Program-made: the position numbers and the translations under genes
Shown: in pieces, positions 48,293 to 59,139 of the stretch
Layout of the letters: each line of letters begins with the position of its first letter
Position numbering within the stretch: position 1 is the first letter of the stretch
The notes under the pieces: model-generated
What the model was told of the DNA's origin: nothing
What the model saw: the letters and a program-made list of their open reading frames with translations, nothing else
Database searches by the model: none
Source: Congeria kusceri
Lineage: Eukaryota > Mollusca > Bivalvia > Myida > Dreissenidae
Assembly (NCBI GenBank): GCA_027627225.1
Contig: CM051029.1
Coordinates: forward strand, 14,001,659 to 14,065,658
Direction of reading: 5' to 3'
DNA: 64,000 nt

Positions 48293-48801
48293 CTGAAATT
48301 AAACCCAAGACAGTTTAAATGTTATCACTCGTATTTCTAACATCATATTGTTGCTGCCTATACTAGTATAGTCGGTAAAGTTCCTAATAATGTACGACTT
48401 CATTATGAGATTTGAAAAATAAAATGTTTCAAACAACTTCACATTACACGAAAAAATTACGGTTCTCGGACAAGATTTTCGTACAGATGAATGGCATTAG
48501 TTTGTTGTTGTCACAGACGATTACTGATCAACGATTACTGATCTACAACTATTGCATAAACACCAGCTTTACAACAAGTGCGTAAGTATTGATTCATATA
48601 AGAAGTAATCTTTTTCATTGAAACAATTCAACACATATTATAACAGTCGTTTGTGTAAACACATTGTTATATTACTCACAGAACAAGGACGCAAGCAGGC
48701 TAAATGTCAGAAAATGGGATAACACAAAAATACGCATTAACAAAAACCCAAACAAATATGTATGGGAATGAAACAGACAATTAACACGGAATGATATTTA
48801 C

Positions 48802-48845
48802 CGAGCTTTTCGTAGTATTAACATCACTGTTCTGTTGATTGTGAA
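48802..48845 (-). other. Possible 44-nt exon, phase not compatible with the next one
   Basis: ACACATCATTTCAG precedes it and CTCG then GTAAATATC follows, both good splice-like signals. The most tail-like reading (HNQQNSDVNTTKSS) ends in phase 0, whereas the exon at 48292 needs phase 2. It is therefore either an alternative exon, part of a set with a missing member, or chance. Confidence 0.2.
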
Positions 48846-48989
48846 CTGAAATGATGTGTTTAGAAAGCCAAAATAAACGCATAATATAAAATATATTAAT
48901 ATATAAAACAATTTTTATAACAGGTGAAACGGCGTTTCAAACGTCCGTGTGTTAATGCGTCAAAGAAATGTACACGTTATTTGTATAAG

Positions 48990-49045
48990 TAGTAGTAGTA
49001 GTAGTACTAGTAGTAGTATATTAGTAGTAGTAGAAGTAGTAGTAG

Positions 49046-49084
<39 letters not shown>

Positions 49085-49124
49085 AAGTAGTAGTTGTTGT
49101 TGTTGTAGTTACTGTAGAAGAAGA

Positions 49125-49190
<66 letters not shown>

Positions 49191-49230
49191 TGTAGTAGTA
49201 GGGTAGAAAGGTAGTAGTAATACTAGTTGT
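48990..49230. repeat. (AGT)n microsatellite, interrupted
   Basis: About 240 bp of AGT with GAA, GTT and ACT interruptions, and further scattered units to 49300. This is the same motif as at 3.3 and 8.4 kb but in the opposite orientation. The 85-codon poly-Val/Ser frame is an artefact. It lies in the presumed intron of the minus-strand receptor-like gene. Confidence 0.97.
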
Positions 49231-49339
49231 TGTTGTTGTAAAGGTAGTAGTAGTGATAGTTGTAGTAGTAGCGCTACTTAATACTACTGCAACTACTACT
49301 ATATACTACTTATTCGGTATTCTATCAATAGTACAGGAT

Positions 49340-49592
49340 TCATGTGTTATATCTATAATGCATTAAATACAGCCAAAACGCGAGGTATAATAACAATATG
49401 GTAGTGCTAATACCTGGTGTTTGAATAACAATGGTTTTCTCAGTGGCATCATTTTGTTTTGAACATCTGTAAATTTCTGATGATGATTCACTGAATTCGG
49501 CTATATCAACGTAAACTTCTGTGAGGTCTGAAGTTAAAGTCATATTGAAAACACCAACAGTAAGCTTTTCAATGGAGCACGCAGACTGCATT
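49340..49592 (-). CDS. Ig-like domain, second half (strands D to G), with two possible ends
   Basis: From an acceptor-like ACTCATATGAG at 49593 the minus strand encodes KLTVGVFNMTLTSD, then SSSEIYRCSKQND and EKTIVIQ. That is the F-strand YxC pattern and G strand of an Ig-fold extracellular domain. At 49414 there is a donor (ACACCAG then GTATTAG) that would end the exon in phase 1, normal for Ig exons. If it is not used, the frame continues into a hydrophobic stretch (ILLLYLAFWLYLM) and stops at 49340, giving a membrane-anchored form with a very short tail. Both endings may be real isoforms. The pyrimidine tract upstream is weak. Confidence 0.45.
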
Positions 49593-49724
49593 CTCATATG
49601 AGTACTTCGTCTTTATAACATTTCACTTTTCTGTATTTAGCACTTTGCAATTGAAACTCATAATTCAATTGCACGTGTTGTTCTCCCACGTGTGCTAATT
49701 GATCATAGCCAGTAGCTGGAATTA

Positions 49725-49757
49725 ATAATAATTATGATAATAATAATAATAATAATG
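49725..49757. repeat. (AAT)n microsatellite, short
   Basis: ATTAATAATAATTATGATAA followed by AATAATAATAATAAT. About 33 bp. Confidence 0.85.
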
Positions 49758-50207
49758 TAAAATCGCATTTTATATGATTTTTTTTCAATTCTCAAACCAA
49801 CACATAATAGCGCAATTCACAGGCTTTTGTATTTGTTGAAACAAAACAAGGGATCACATCTATCAATAAACAGCTAGAATACCACGTTTACAACATACCA
49901 GTTTATTTTACCTCTGAATTCACATCTGTACATCAAATTAAGATGCACACACATTACTTGTCATTAGTAGCAAAACAAAGTGTTACCGTATATATCGTTT
50001 TCGAGCGGAACACCATCTTACCCAATGGGAATCTTCGTATATTTACACTTCTTCACCGAACTCACAAAACTGACATCGGAGATAAAATACATGTATATTA
50101 AATATAAATATGTAGCTTTTAAAGAAAGCGTGCACACATAATCAATTCGTACACGTGTTCTATATTGTTCGTCCATAAGTTCATACAGGCATAAGTCAGT
50201 GAAATAC

Positions 50208-50346
50208 TTCCACCAGCTGATCAAATAATGGCCCGATATCCGTGACCTTGACGAAAACAGTTTAAGGCTAAAAGCAATAACCCTTTTAGTACTTTCGTTA
50301 ACGTTAAGGTCTTCGGACATTACAACTAATGGTGTTGTGCACACTT
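50208..50346 (-). CDS. Ig-like domain, first half (strands A to C)
   Basis: The exon starts after CCCCGCTGAG in phase 1 and ends TGGTGGAA then GTATTTC in phase 2. The product includes LVVMSEDLNVNES, RVIAFSLKLFSS and HYLISWWK, where the Trp after a short hydrophobic run fits the C-strand tryptophan of Ig domains. Joined to the 49.59 kb exon, the frame is continuous and the pair gives 318 nt, one domain of about 106 residues bounded by phase-1 introns, which is the usual Ig exon rule. The B-strand cysteine is missing, so the disulphide would be absent or non-standard. Confidence 0.45.
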
Positions 50347-50349
50347 CTC

Positions 50350-51310
50350 AGCGGGGTGACGTTTTAATAAACTTCAACACACATCAGGTGCAGTTATTTA
50401 TGGATATGCGAAAGTTGCTTTCTTTGGTATTAAAAACGATACTTCTATATCAGGTTTTGGGGTCGTGTTGCTTGCGGAAAAGGTGACGCATTATACCCAA
50501 TAAGTTGTTTAAAGTGTACTGAGCGCACTGACCGGTGTCGCGCAGAAATAGGTCCGGTTTTCATTGGACCAAAACAGCCTACTGGTTGGCGAGTAGTGTC
50601 CGTGAACTAGCAGTATCCGTGATTTGTATATTTAAAGTTGTAAAAGCTCTCCTTCATTGAATATTGAGTTTACGCACATCACCTAGCAACTGTTCCAAAC
50701 GCAGAATAAGTTGAAGTCTTCAAAACTTCATATTTTTTCAAGATATTTACATTTTTGTAAAAAAAAATATCAAAACAACTTAACTCCTCGCGGGGCATTT
50801 ACGCTCACGTCTTTGTGCATGCGCATTAATGGACCCCAATTTTTATCTTGTACTTCCCTATTTTCGGTTTACCAAGGGTGATCGCTAGGTTATTCACATA
50901 AAGCAGCACTTTTAGTATTTAAACACCATCATCAATTTATTAAATACGCAATTTTCGTGAAATAGATTTTCTTTAACAAGTCAAGAATTGCAATCGCAAA
51001 ATGTTTAATCAGAGAAAATATAAACAAAGAATTGCAATTGTAAACTGTTTACTAAATTATACGGCTAGTTTCGGGATGATTTTGACAAAATTTCAATGCA
51101 GTGGAAGCGTCTACTTCGATAATGACATGGTTATCTCGCGTTTACAATCAGCAAATTGTTAAGGGGCGCCAAAGGGGTAATCAAAGGCCCATTATCCGGC
51201 ATCCACTTATGTTTGTAGTCGCATTATCACCGTTTATCTGGCGTAGAATTAAATTATATTACATCATTATGATGTAGGTAATATAATGTAGACTAGTATA
51301 GAGTGAATAA
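50350..51310. other. Non-coding sequence
   Basis: No further Ig exon or signal peptide was found. An upstream exon of the minus-strand gene may lie beyond the window or be too short to see. Confidence 0.3.
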
Positions 51311-51539
51311 ATCTTGAGGTTTGTAGCACAAAAATCGCATTTTCAATTGAAAGGAAAAATCGATGATACTACTATTTATATTGCTTCCAGTAATGCTTTG
51401 CCCTTTATAGCTCCGAATATGGAAAAACCAAATGACGTCATGACAAGATATCTACATCCTTGTAAACAGAAGGAGCCAAATTTTGTATTGCAACACGCGT
51501 TTCTTTAAAAGTATTGCTAACGCGATTAAAATTTAAGAA

Positions 51540-51830
51540 AAAAATCTTAAAATATCACGGATACTACTGCCAACCAGTCGAGAAGCACTAAAAGCTTCAT
51601 CTATTGCGAACAATTTGGTGGAGTCTATTTCTTCGGCGGACCTAGACGGTCAGGGGAATTCAGCAAAGACGTTCCGTTCCACAGGCGCTACAACAGCTAG
51701 TGCTCACACTATTAACCCTGGAATAGTTTGCAAATTAGGCAGATGGACGAGTTCTGAGGTGTTTCTTACGCACTATGTTTATTCTCAAACGCCTACAGAT
51801 TTTACTGACAATGTGTTAGACTGTCAATAG
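51540..51830 (+). pseudogene. Tyrosine recombinase fragment, C-terminal catalytic part
   Basis: An open frame ending at 51830 encodes SAKTFRSTGATTA, then CKLGRWTSSEVFLTHYVYS. This is the box II arginine region, the LGRW turn and the HYxx region with the nucleophile tyrosine of tyrosine recombinases, as found in Crypton and DIRS/Ngaro-type eukaryotic elements. The box II histidine (HxxR) is replaced by Lys (KTFR), as I recall for some eukaryotic relatives. The N-terminal arm-binding and first catalytic arginine regions are not recognisable. The frame at 51314-51508 may be a remnant of the same element but has no motif I can name. Confidence 0.6.
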
Positions 51831-52212
51831 GATACAGGCCAGAATGTTTTCTGTATGTCACGTTAAGCATCTCATTGTTTTATAATCAGTATTATTCGCA
51901 TGCACACGAGTTTCGCTCTGATCTAGTGTTTAATCATTAGATGAAATGTATTATAATTTTTTGTGTAAATATTGTGTTTGTTATCGCGTGAGTGTTTTCT
52001 TTTTGGAAATATTTTATGTGCAGTAACACTAATTTTGTAAATTCTAAGTTTTCCCAGGAATAATTATGTAGTTTACACCATAGTTTTGCGAGTTTCCGAG
52101 TTCACGAAATTCCATGCTTATACTATTACCTCTTAAATGATACGACTAGCTGTCACATAAATACGAGCATCGAGTTAGAATTTTCTTTTAAAACCGTGGA
52201 CTCATTATTTTT

Positions 52213-52530
52213 GCATAATTATGTTTATGATTTATTGTTAAATAAATTCAAGTAAATCAATTATTTGTCTTGGTGACGAATATTTCCCAAAAACATAGTA
52301 ACCAGACATATGTCGTAACCTTGACCTTGCTACTTCACAGATATGATGACGTAGCACTGCGTTCTTTGTTGTTCAATTTGTTGATATTGAGAAAATATGT
52401 GTGGTATATGGTTGTATACAGCATTGTTTGTGAACACAAGGAACGTGGCATAATTGTGTTTATAATTTATTGTTAAATTCTAGTTAATTGAGTATTTGCC
52501 TTTGTGACATATATTTCCCAAAACGTCATG
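52213..52530. repeat. Pair of direct repeats of about 83 bp, 236 bp apart
   Basis: GCATAATTATGTTTATGATT (52213) and GCATAATTGTGTTTATAATT (52448) each continue through TTATTGTTAAAT to ATTTCCCAAAA. These could be internal repeats of the decayed mobile element around them. Confidence 0.7.
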
Positions 52531-52839
52531 TGTTTATGTGTTTATTTTTGACGTGGAATCGGTTACATTTGAAGAGTGGACGCCTTTATGTAGATCTAGA
52601 AGAATATATGTCGAGAATTATAAGAGTCTCCACCGTTTATCCATAACTGAAGAACAAGATATGTTTATTTTGTCATATTGTGTTTATTGACATTATCGCT
52701 TCTGTCTGAAATGTTTTGAAAGTTATTAATATTTGATATGTCTCTTATTGTTTTAACGTGTGTATGATTCTATGAAACTTTTATTTATTATACTTATTGT
52801 TTTAGAGAATCGTCTCGAAATTAATTCAAATCAAAGACG

Positions 52840-53065
52840 CATATCTCGTTTTTCATTTATGGACAAACGGCGGAGACTCTTATATATGGGTATTGAGACT
52901 TTTAAAATGTTGCATGATCTGTTACCTGCAGTTTTATCAGATCGTATTGTTAAACTTGAATGTTGTATTGCACATAATCCCTATGATGATTTGAAATATA
53001 GTTGCTACCCTTTAGCCATACAGCTTTTTAAAGATAGTTACCTTTTAATTGTCATCAACACCATT
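52840..53065 (+). pseudogene. LINE ORF2 C-terminal fragment (CR1/L2-like)
   Basis: The frame shows RRRLLYMGIETFKMLHDLLP, then LSDRIVKLE and LFKDSYLL. This resembles the conserved C-terminal region of CR1/L2-type ORF2 proteins, where a KRR...LFKxLHGLxPxYL block is followed by an LFKNSF block. No reverse transcriptase remains nearby. It is unrelated in frame and position to the 9.5 kb LINE. Confidence 0.4.
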
Positions 53066-53319
53066 TGTTTTATTTGTGTGAGATACTAATATATGCATGT
53101 TGGATACAAAGAGAGTCATATAATCGAAACTCTTTACAGCTACATAAGGACATATTTAGTTAGCACTGTACGTACCTGTACTCGATTAACCGAAATTCGT
53201 GTATTTGTCTTTTAACATTAGCATCGAGAAGAGCTTTTTAAAATTTCTTCATGACTGCACATTATACACCTTCAGGCTATGTTGCATGGTTCCAATGTAT
53301 CAGATAATAAAACACTACA

Positions 53320-53455
53320 CGTGGATGGGCAACGCAATACACATCCAGTCATCTGCAGTACGAGAAGTTAGCAACGAACTGACCGACTGGCACTTCATCG
53401 CAAAACTAGCCCCATGGTACGGTAAATGGTGGGAACTAATTATTTATTAAGAACA
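53320..53455 (+). pseudogene. BEL/Pao-type LTR retrotransposon integrase fragment
   Basis: The frame ends with WHFIAKLAPWYGKWWE. This matches the WxFIxxxAPWxGGxWER block near the end of BEL/Pao integrase catalytic cores, preceded by a plausible SSAVREVSNEL helix. The frame then stops, and no LTR, protease or reverse transcriptase is visible. It is a short dead relic. Confidence 0.55.
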
Positions 53456-53799
53456 TATAGGGCCGAAGATGTGTGGATACTTAGACACAAGCAGATGTTA
53501 TTTTTAACTACATTTATATCTACATTACTTATTTGTATTCGAGAGCAGAACCATTATATGCATCCCAACTTCTGTAGAAAAAGACGTATACGGGGATGCA
53601 TCGAGGCTCTGTAGCCGCGCGAAGGTCTAGACAAAGCCTATTAATCGTTTCCAAAACCGATGGAAACACGAATACTACTAAAACAGAGTCGCACTTCCAA
53701 AACAAGAGACACACGAGTGACTGTATCGCTCCATAGGCTTATTAAGTAAGGAATGTCAGAAGCGAAAGGACCGTGATATAACGACAAGCTAATTGAAAG

Positions 53800-55105
53800 T
53801 AGTTTGGTAGAAAACCGCATAAGGAACATTTGTGTGAAATTATTTCAAACATCCAATCAGTGGTTTCTGACATGAAGATTTTCAAAGTTTTCAATATAGC
53901 CATAATAAGAAAAATGGTAACGTCCCATGGCGGCCATTTTTAACGGACCGGGACCATTTGGGCAACTTTGGTATATAACTTACCAAGGACTATTTGTCTG
54001 AATTATTTAGAAATTCGACCGTGGTTTCTGATAAAAAGATCCTCACAATTTTCAAAATAGCTACAATAAGGTAAACTAGCCCTTTACCATGGAGGCCATG
54101 TTTTGCAATGCACCATAACCATTTGAGCGACTTTGGTAGAGAACAACCCAATGAACGTTTCAGTGAAATTATTTTGAAATCCAGCCAGTGTAAGATTTTC
54201 ATAATGTTTAATATAGCCCTATAAGAAAAGATGGCCTCCCCCTGACGCAGCGGAACCATTTTCCTAACTTTGGTAGCGAACCACGCATAAAACGCTTCTG
54301 TGAAATTATTTCAAAATTCAACCGGTGTTTTTTTACAAGGAGATGGTTAAAGTTTTTAATAAAGACATATACAGAAAAATGGCCCCGCCCCCTGACGGCC
54401 ATGTTTTTTAACATAACGGAACCATTTGAGCAACGTTGGTAGAGAACAACTTAAGGAACGCTTCTGTGAAATTATTTTGAAATCCAAACAGCTGTTTCTG
54501 GCAAGAAGACATTCAAGACCCCGCCCCCTGGGGGACATTTCTTTCAACGAAGCGGTAACATTTGAGCATATCTGAAATAGAGCCATCCTTGAAACATTGC
54601 TGTGATTTTTAATATACCCAGCAGTTCCTGACAAGAAGATTTTCAAGTTTTCAATATTGCAATATGCGGAAAAATGGCTCCGTTTTTAACGAAGTGGACC
54701 TATTTGAGCAACTTTGGTAGAGAACAATCTAAGAAACATTTTCATGAAATTAATTCGAAACAGACAAGAGTGGTTTCTGATAATATGCTTATCAAAGTTT
54801 ATGGAACAATGACCACTCCCCTTGGTGGCTATGTTTTTCAACGAAGCGAAACCATGTTAGCAACTTTGGTAGAGGACTACCACAGGAAAATGTCATTGAA
54901 TTTATTAACAAAATACTAAGGTGTTAAGAGAAGATGTCTTTTAAAGATGTATAGCTCTCGCGGCCATCTTGTGCAGCGGACCAGAACCATTAAAGCAATG
55001 TTGGTAGGGGACCACCCAAGAAACATGTATGAGAAGTTTCATCAAAATCGGAAAACCGGTTTCAGAGAGGATGTTGTTGAATATAATGTTTACACACCTA
55101 CGCAT
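53800..55105. repeat. Tandem array of about eight units of 133-166 bp
   Basis: Each unit contains an AAAAATGG(C/T)-(G/C)CC(C/T)...GGCCATG block, an ACGxAxCGGxACCATTTG block, ACTTTGGTAGAGAAC and TCTGTGAAATTATTT. Markers recur near 53930, 54096, 54245, 54397, 54528, 54673, 54823 and 54961. Units are well diverged. The open frames on both strands here (for example 54356-54646 minus) come from the repeat. The ACxCCTACGCATGGACGAACC run at the right end resembles the GACGGACGG runs that close other repeats in this window. Confidence 0.88.
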
Positions 55106-55109
55106 GGAC

Positions 55110-55905
55110 GAACCAACATGCCATTAGCCCGCTGGTATTCGGTCAGTGGAACTAAAACGATCAGAACTTCTGGATGGTTTTGCAGATTCAAAATGTGTCA
55201 AGGTTACACTGGGAAAGGGCTGTCTGCTATATACTCATGCTGGACAACAATGACATATGTGGAGCGAAACTATGTACACAGGCGTTAAATTAGATATATT
55301 GATTTCATGAATTGATACTCGTATCAAAAGAGTGAATGTGAATCTGACTAAACTCGTAATTTTCGAGAATTTTAGAGTTGCTTGTTATCAGATTCAAGTG
55401 AATGTGCTGGACTAGTTTCATTTTAAAATGTCAAGTTTAAAATTTTAGTGTCATTTGTTTCATTTTGATTGAATAGATATGTGTGTTTCAAAACCATAAG
55501 TATGTCAGGAAGCCAAAACGTTTATATATATTTTCGCACTGAAATTGCGTTACTTACGTACGTTAGTGTTATAAAGGAAGTCAGAATAAACACATATGCT
55601 AAAAATAACGCACTTGAGTTCTTCCACTTCATGTATGCACACATATTTAATATGCATTTGTTTCAAATTTTGATAATAATGGTGAAGAGTTAAGAGTTTT
55701 GATCTTTTTTTGTTAAGCAAGATTGTGTCGAATACCAAATAAACGATTTGGTTATAGAACCAGGACTCAGTATTTCTTAGATAAAACTCTCAAGCGCCTG
55801 ATGAGTACACATGGAAATAGCGATCAATCGCAAGTAGACCACTTATCAATTAACCAATGGATTGAGTACGAGGCTTGTATCTTTATTTAATCAAATCAGT
55901 ATTAC
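55110..55905. other. AT-rich non-coding sequence
   Basis: No supported gene. The frame continuing to 55288 extends from the tandem array and has no recognised domain. Confidence 0.35.
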
Positions 55906-55909
55906 CACT

Positions 55910-56290
55910 CACTTGCACACCGGCTACATGTTATTCACCTCTGTAGTTGGATCGGAAAGGAGTCCCAACTTATGCACGTGGCCTAAGTCATATGATCATA
56001 ACATTCAAACGCAACCTACAATACCATCCTCTCTGCCCATTCTGTTTACACCTCGAACTGACTCCGTCAGTAAGTGGGCAAAAATTAGTTCCAAAAATAG
56101 GAATCAACATTATTTTTCCATATTTATGATAATTTAAAACCAATTATTCTTTAAATACATGCTTGCGGTCCTAAATCTGAACTTTAATGTGAGTGCAATG
56201 TCTTTTGACAAGATTCTTGTCACTGAGACCGTTGCAGAGGTGTATGGTGAGAGCAACGAACGACAACTCTGCTAGGAGATTGCAACATTA
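55910..56290. repeat. Dispersed repeat pair, copy 2
   Basis: Partner of 36800-37140. It holds all the outer phrases and ends GAGAGCAACGAACGACAACTC, but has about 60 bp more between CATAACATTCAAA and GACAAGATTCTTGTCA. Confidence 0.8.
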
Positions 56291-56294
56291 CACT

Positions 56295-57205
56295 CACATA
56301 GTAAATGACGCGACGGCAGCTCTGTCCTAAGTTGATCGCATTAAAAATAATCATTAATTAAAGTCGTTTGTCGATTTAAACATAAATGACAAGTATAGAA
56401 GTATCCGATTTTGGGGCCTATTAGTAGTTGTCATTGAATAAAATTAAAATTTACATTACACTCAATAGCGTATGACAGTGCAATAACGAGGTCTTACACG
56501 TGTCATTGCTTCTCTTACTTGCTTTGCTCAAATTTATTTTCCTATTACATCACCAAACAAACGAAACCCTAAATACGGCAGATATACATTGTGTTATTTA
56601 ACCTCAGACTTAGCCCGATCCTCTTCTTAGCTCGCCTGAGCAATATCTGCCCAAAATATGTATTTGCAAATGCATCTGGTCCCTTATTTAAAGTTTATAT
56701 TTCTTCGAAGTACTCGATTCAGTGGCTAGATTATGACTTACTTTCTAGCCCATCAGTCTGGATTCATGCAATAACTACGACGTATACGTGATGTCTTAAA
56801 CCCGATCCAGCTATATCTGTATCACATTTACAATTCCCCCAGTTGTGTTACAACCTGCCACTTACACGGCTGTAATCATTGGCGCCAAATATTGTTGATG
56901 GAGTGTTAACAAAAGGAACCAAACATATTCCGAGGTTACACCTATGACAACAAATTATAGCTAAACAATATGCTTATTTTAAATAAAATCGGTATATAGT
57001 GCCATTCAGAACGAAATATTGTCAACAAAAGCGTAGAAGTATTCGAAGACAACGCGTATGTTCTAATGCAAGGGCGTTTATAAGTTGTGTCATTGTGGCG
57101 ACAATACCAAATAGTTAAAAATTGTGCATGTTAAATGACCTCCTTTCCACACTGGTGACATACTAATCTAATCGTTTCCAGGAAACCTATTTTCTTAAAT
57201 ATCAA
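56295..57205. other. AT-rich non-coding sequence
   Basis: No supported feature. Confidence 0.4.
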
Positions 57206-57208
57206 TAC

Positions 57209-57447
57209 TGTTGGTAAGTGGTCGATTTTGCCAGCTCACTGCATTGTTGGTATGGGGTCGACGTTGCCAGATCCTGCACTGTTGGTATGGTGTCGATGTT
57301 GCCAGCTCACTGCATATAAATAGTGTTGGTATGGGGCCGATTTTGCCAGCTCACTGCATATAAATACTGTTGGTATGGGGTCGATTTTGCCAGCTCACTG
57401 CATATAAATACTGTTGGTATGGGGTCGAGTTTGCCAGCTCACTGCAT
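57209..57447. repeat. Minisatellite, six units of 35-44 bp
   Basis: The core TGTTGGTATGGGGTCGATTT + TGCCAGCTCACTGCA is present in every unit. Units 3 to 5 carry an extra TATAAATA(C/G) spacer and units 1 and 2 do not, so two length classes coexist. Confidence 0.95.
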
Positions 57448-57494
57448 TTTAAGTAAAGAGGTGGAGCCTAAGCCTTTACACAAATAAACAAAAA

Positions 57495-57588
57495 CAAATG
57501 CAATCCGATCCTACTAGCTTGTTATCAAATGCAAACCGATCCTACTAGCTTTGATCAAATGCAAACCGATCCTACTAGCTTTGATCGT
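57495..57588. repeat. 30-bp tandem repeat, three units
   Basis: Unit CAAATGCAAACCGATCCTAC + TAGCTTTGAT. The first unit differs slightly (GCAATCC and TTGTTAT). It lies only 50 bp from the previous minisatellite but is unrelated in sequence. Confidence 0.93.
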
Positions 57589-57589
57589 T

Positions 57590-58960
57590 TTTATCAGCAC
57601 ATACTTATTTACTCCAAAACCACCTAAACATGTGTATATCCACGAAAATGCACAAGCTATATTTTATAGCAAGTATTTAAGTAATACACAGAATGACTTA
57701 AATTATTGAGTGTTATTTTACTCATTTTATAAAGTTAGTATGTTACATGTCACTAAAATGCATATGCATTAGGCGGGACTATTAACTTTTACACAAATGT
57801 GCAAACATTACAAAATGATTTGTCGTGTTATTTGATATCAATTGAGAATTTGATTTCATTAAATGTGTTGATCTCTTTGTAAAGGTTTTACTTGAATCAA
57901 AAACTTGGAATCTATTTCAGATATAAAAAAGAAATGAAAACAAAACAACAACACACCAGCACAGACAGGAACGAGCTACAACAACAGAAAAAGAGAGAAA
58001 AACACGTACAGATACAATATTAAATGGCGTTTTATGTAAATAATGTACATCAAGGAAATAATAAACAATTGGCTCCACTACCGGTCTGAACGTCATGTAT
58101 GTTGCATTGGCTGCACCTTGTTAAGTAAAACTTCAAACATAAGTGGTATATCAACCTCCAACGAACCGTATATTGTATCAATGCTCACAAGCAGTTACTT
58201 TATACCCTCAATCCCATAATTTTATGCAAATCGGGTGTTTATACATACACATCAGTCATCTTTTGCTGAAATAAACACCATGAAATTGTATGTTTCCCGA
58301 CTTTACCAGGCATCCCCTAAATGTTTGATGATAAATACCTGCTAATTCAAGATGGCAAAGGCATGTTCTATAATCAAGTTTAATCCATCTGCAAATGAAG
58401 TACTTCAGTTAGTATCGTTGTATTGTATTTAAACTTTATTTAGTATGTATTTCGATATGATTGACATATCAGTGGTACGTGTAACGTTGTTCAACAACAC
58501 ACTACAATTTACTTGATTACATGTATTTCGGATACTCGGGTCGTTGTTAAGGAATCGATTAACTCAATAATACTGTTTAAAAGTTGTATGCCAATAAGAA
58601 CATAACAGTTTAACATGTTAAGCAATTGTATCAAACATATACGTTGGCTTATTTAGAATTAATTACCTTTGGAAATACATACGAGTGGAGTGGTGATAGT
58701 GTAAAGTAGTTGATGCAGGTCAAACTGATTTATAATTGTTATGCAAGTTTCAATTATTGATATATCACTTTTAAAGCTGCTGATGCAGTTAGTTATTGAT
58801 TCTACATTCTTGATCTAAACTGCATCACCCTTGTAATAAATGAATGTGTTTTGCGATGCTTATTGTTTTGAGACATTTTTAGAAGTGTATAATCTGAACT
58901 GTGCAGAGGCATTCTGGTATAATGTCATTCATTCATGTTTGTGCTTGACTGGTAAACTGT
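57590..58960. other. AT-rich non-coding sequence
   Basis: No supported feature. Confidence 0.4.
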
Positions 58961-58974
58961 GGTAGGATTTGCTT

Positions 58975-59135
58975 TCCGTCCACAGTGGATTTATGTTTAG
59001 AAGAGACTTCATTGAAACAGAAAATACCATTCAAGCGAAAAGCGTCGCACCGGATTAGCCTGTGCGGACTGCACAGGATAATCCGAGACGGCTCTTTACG
59101 CACATGCATTAAGTCCGTTTGTCCCACGACATGCC
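58975..59135. mobile_element. Foldback repeat with GGATTAGCCTGTGC hairpin
   Basis: At its centre CGGATTAGCCTGTGC (59051-59065) pairs with GCACAGGATAATCCG (59071-59085) around GGACT, with one mismatch. It is flanked by AAAAGCGTCGCAC and GAGACGGCTCTTTACGCACA, which are also roughly complementary. The wording (GACTGCACAGG, TTACGCACATGCATTAAG) matches a short interspersed foldback repeat that I recall as abundant in Dreissena. That recollection cannot be checked here. It has no coding function, and the overlapping opposed frames are shadows. Confidence 0.75.
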
Positions 59136-59139
59136 TCAA

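Noticed and set aside
54356..55288. Open frames of 81-113 codons on both strands
   Set aside because: They lie within, or run out of, the tandem array of about 150 bp units, change frame between units and do not match each other.
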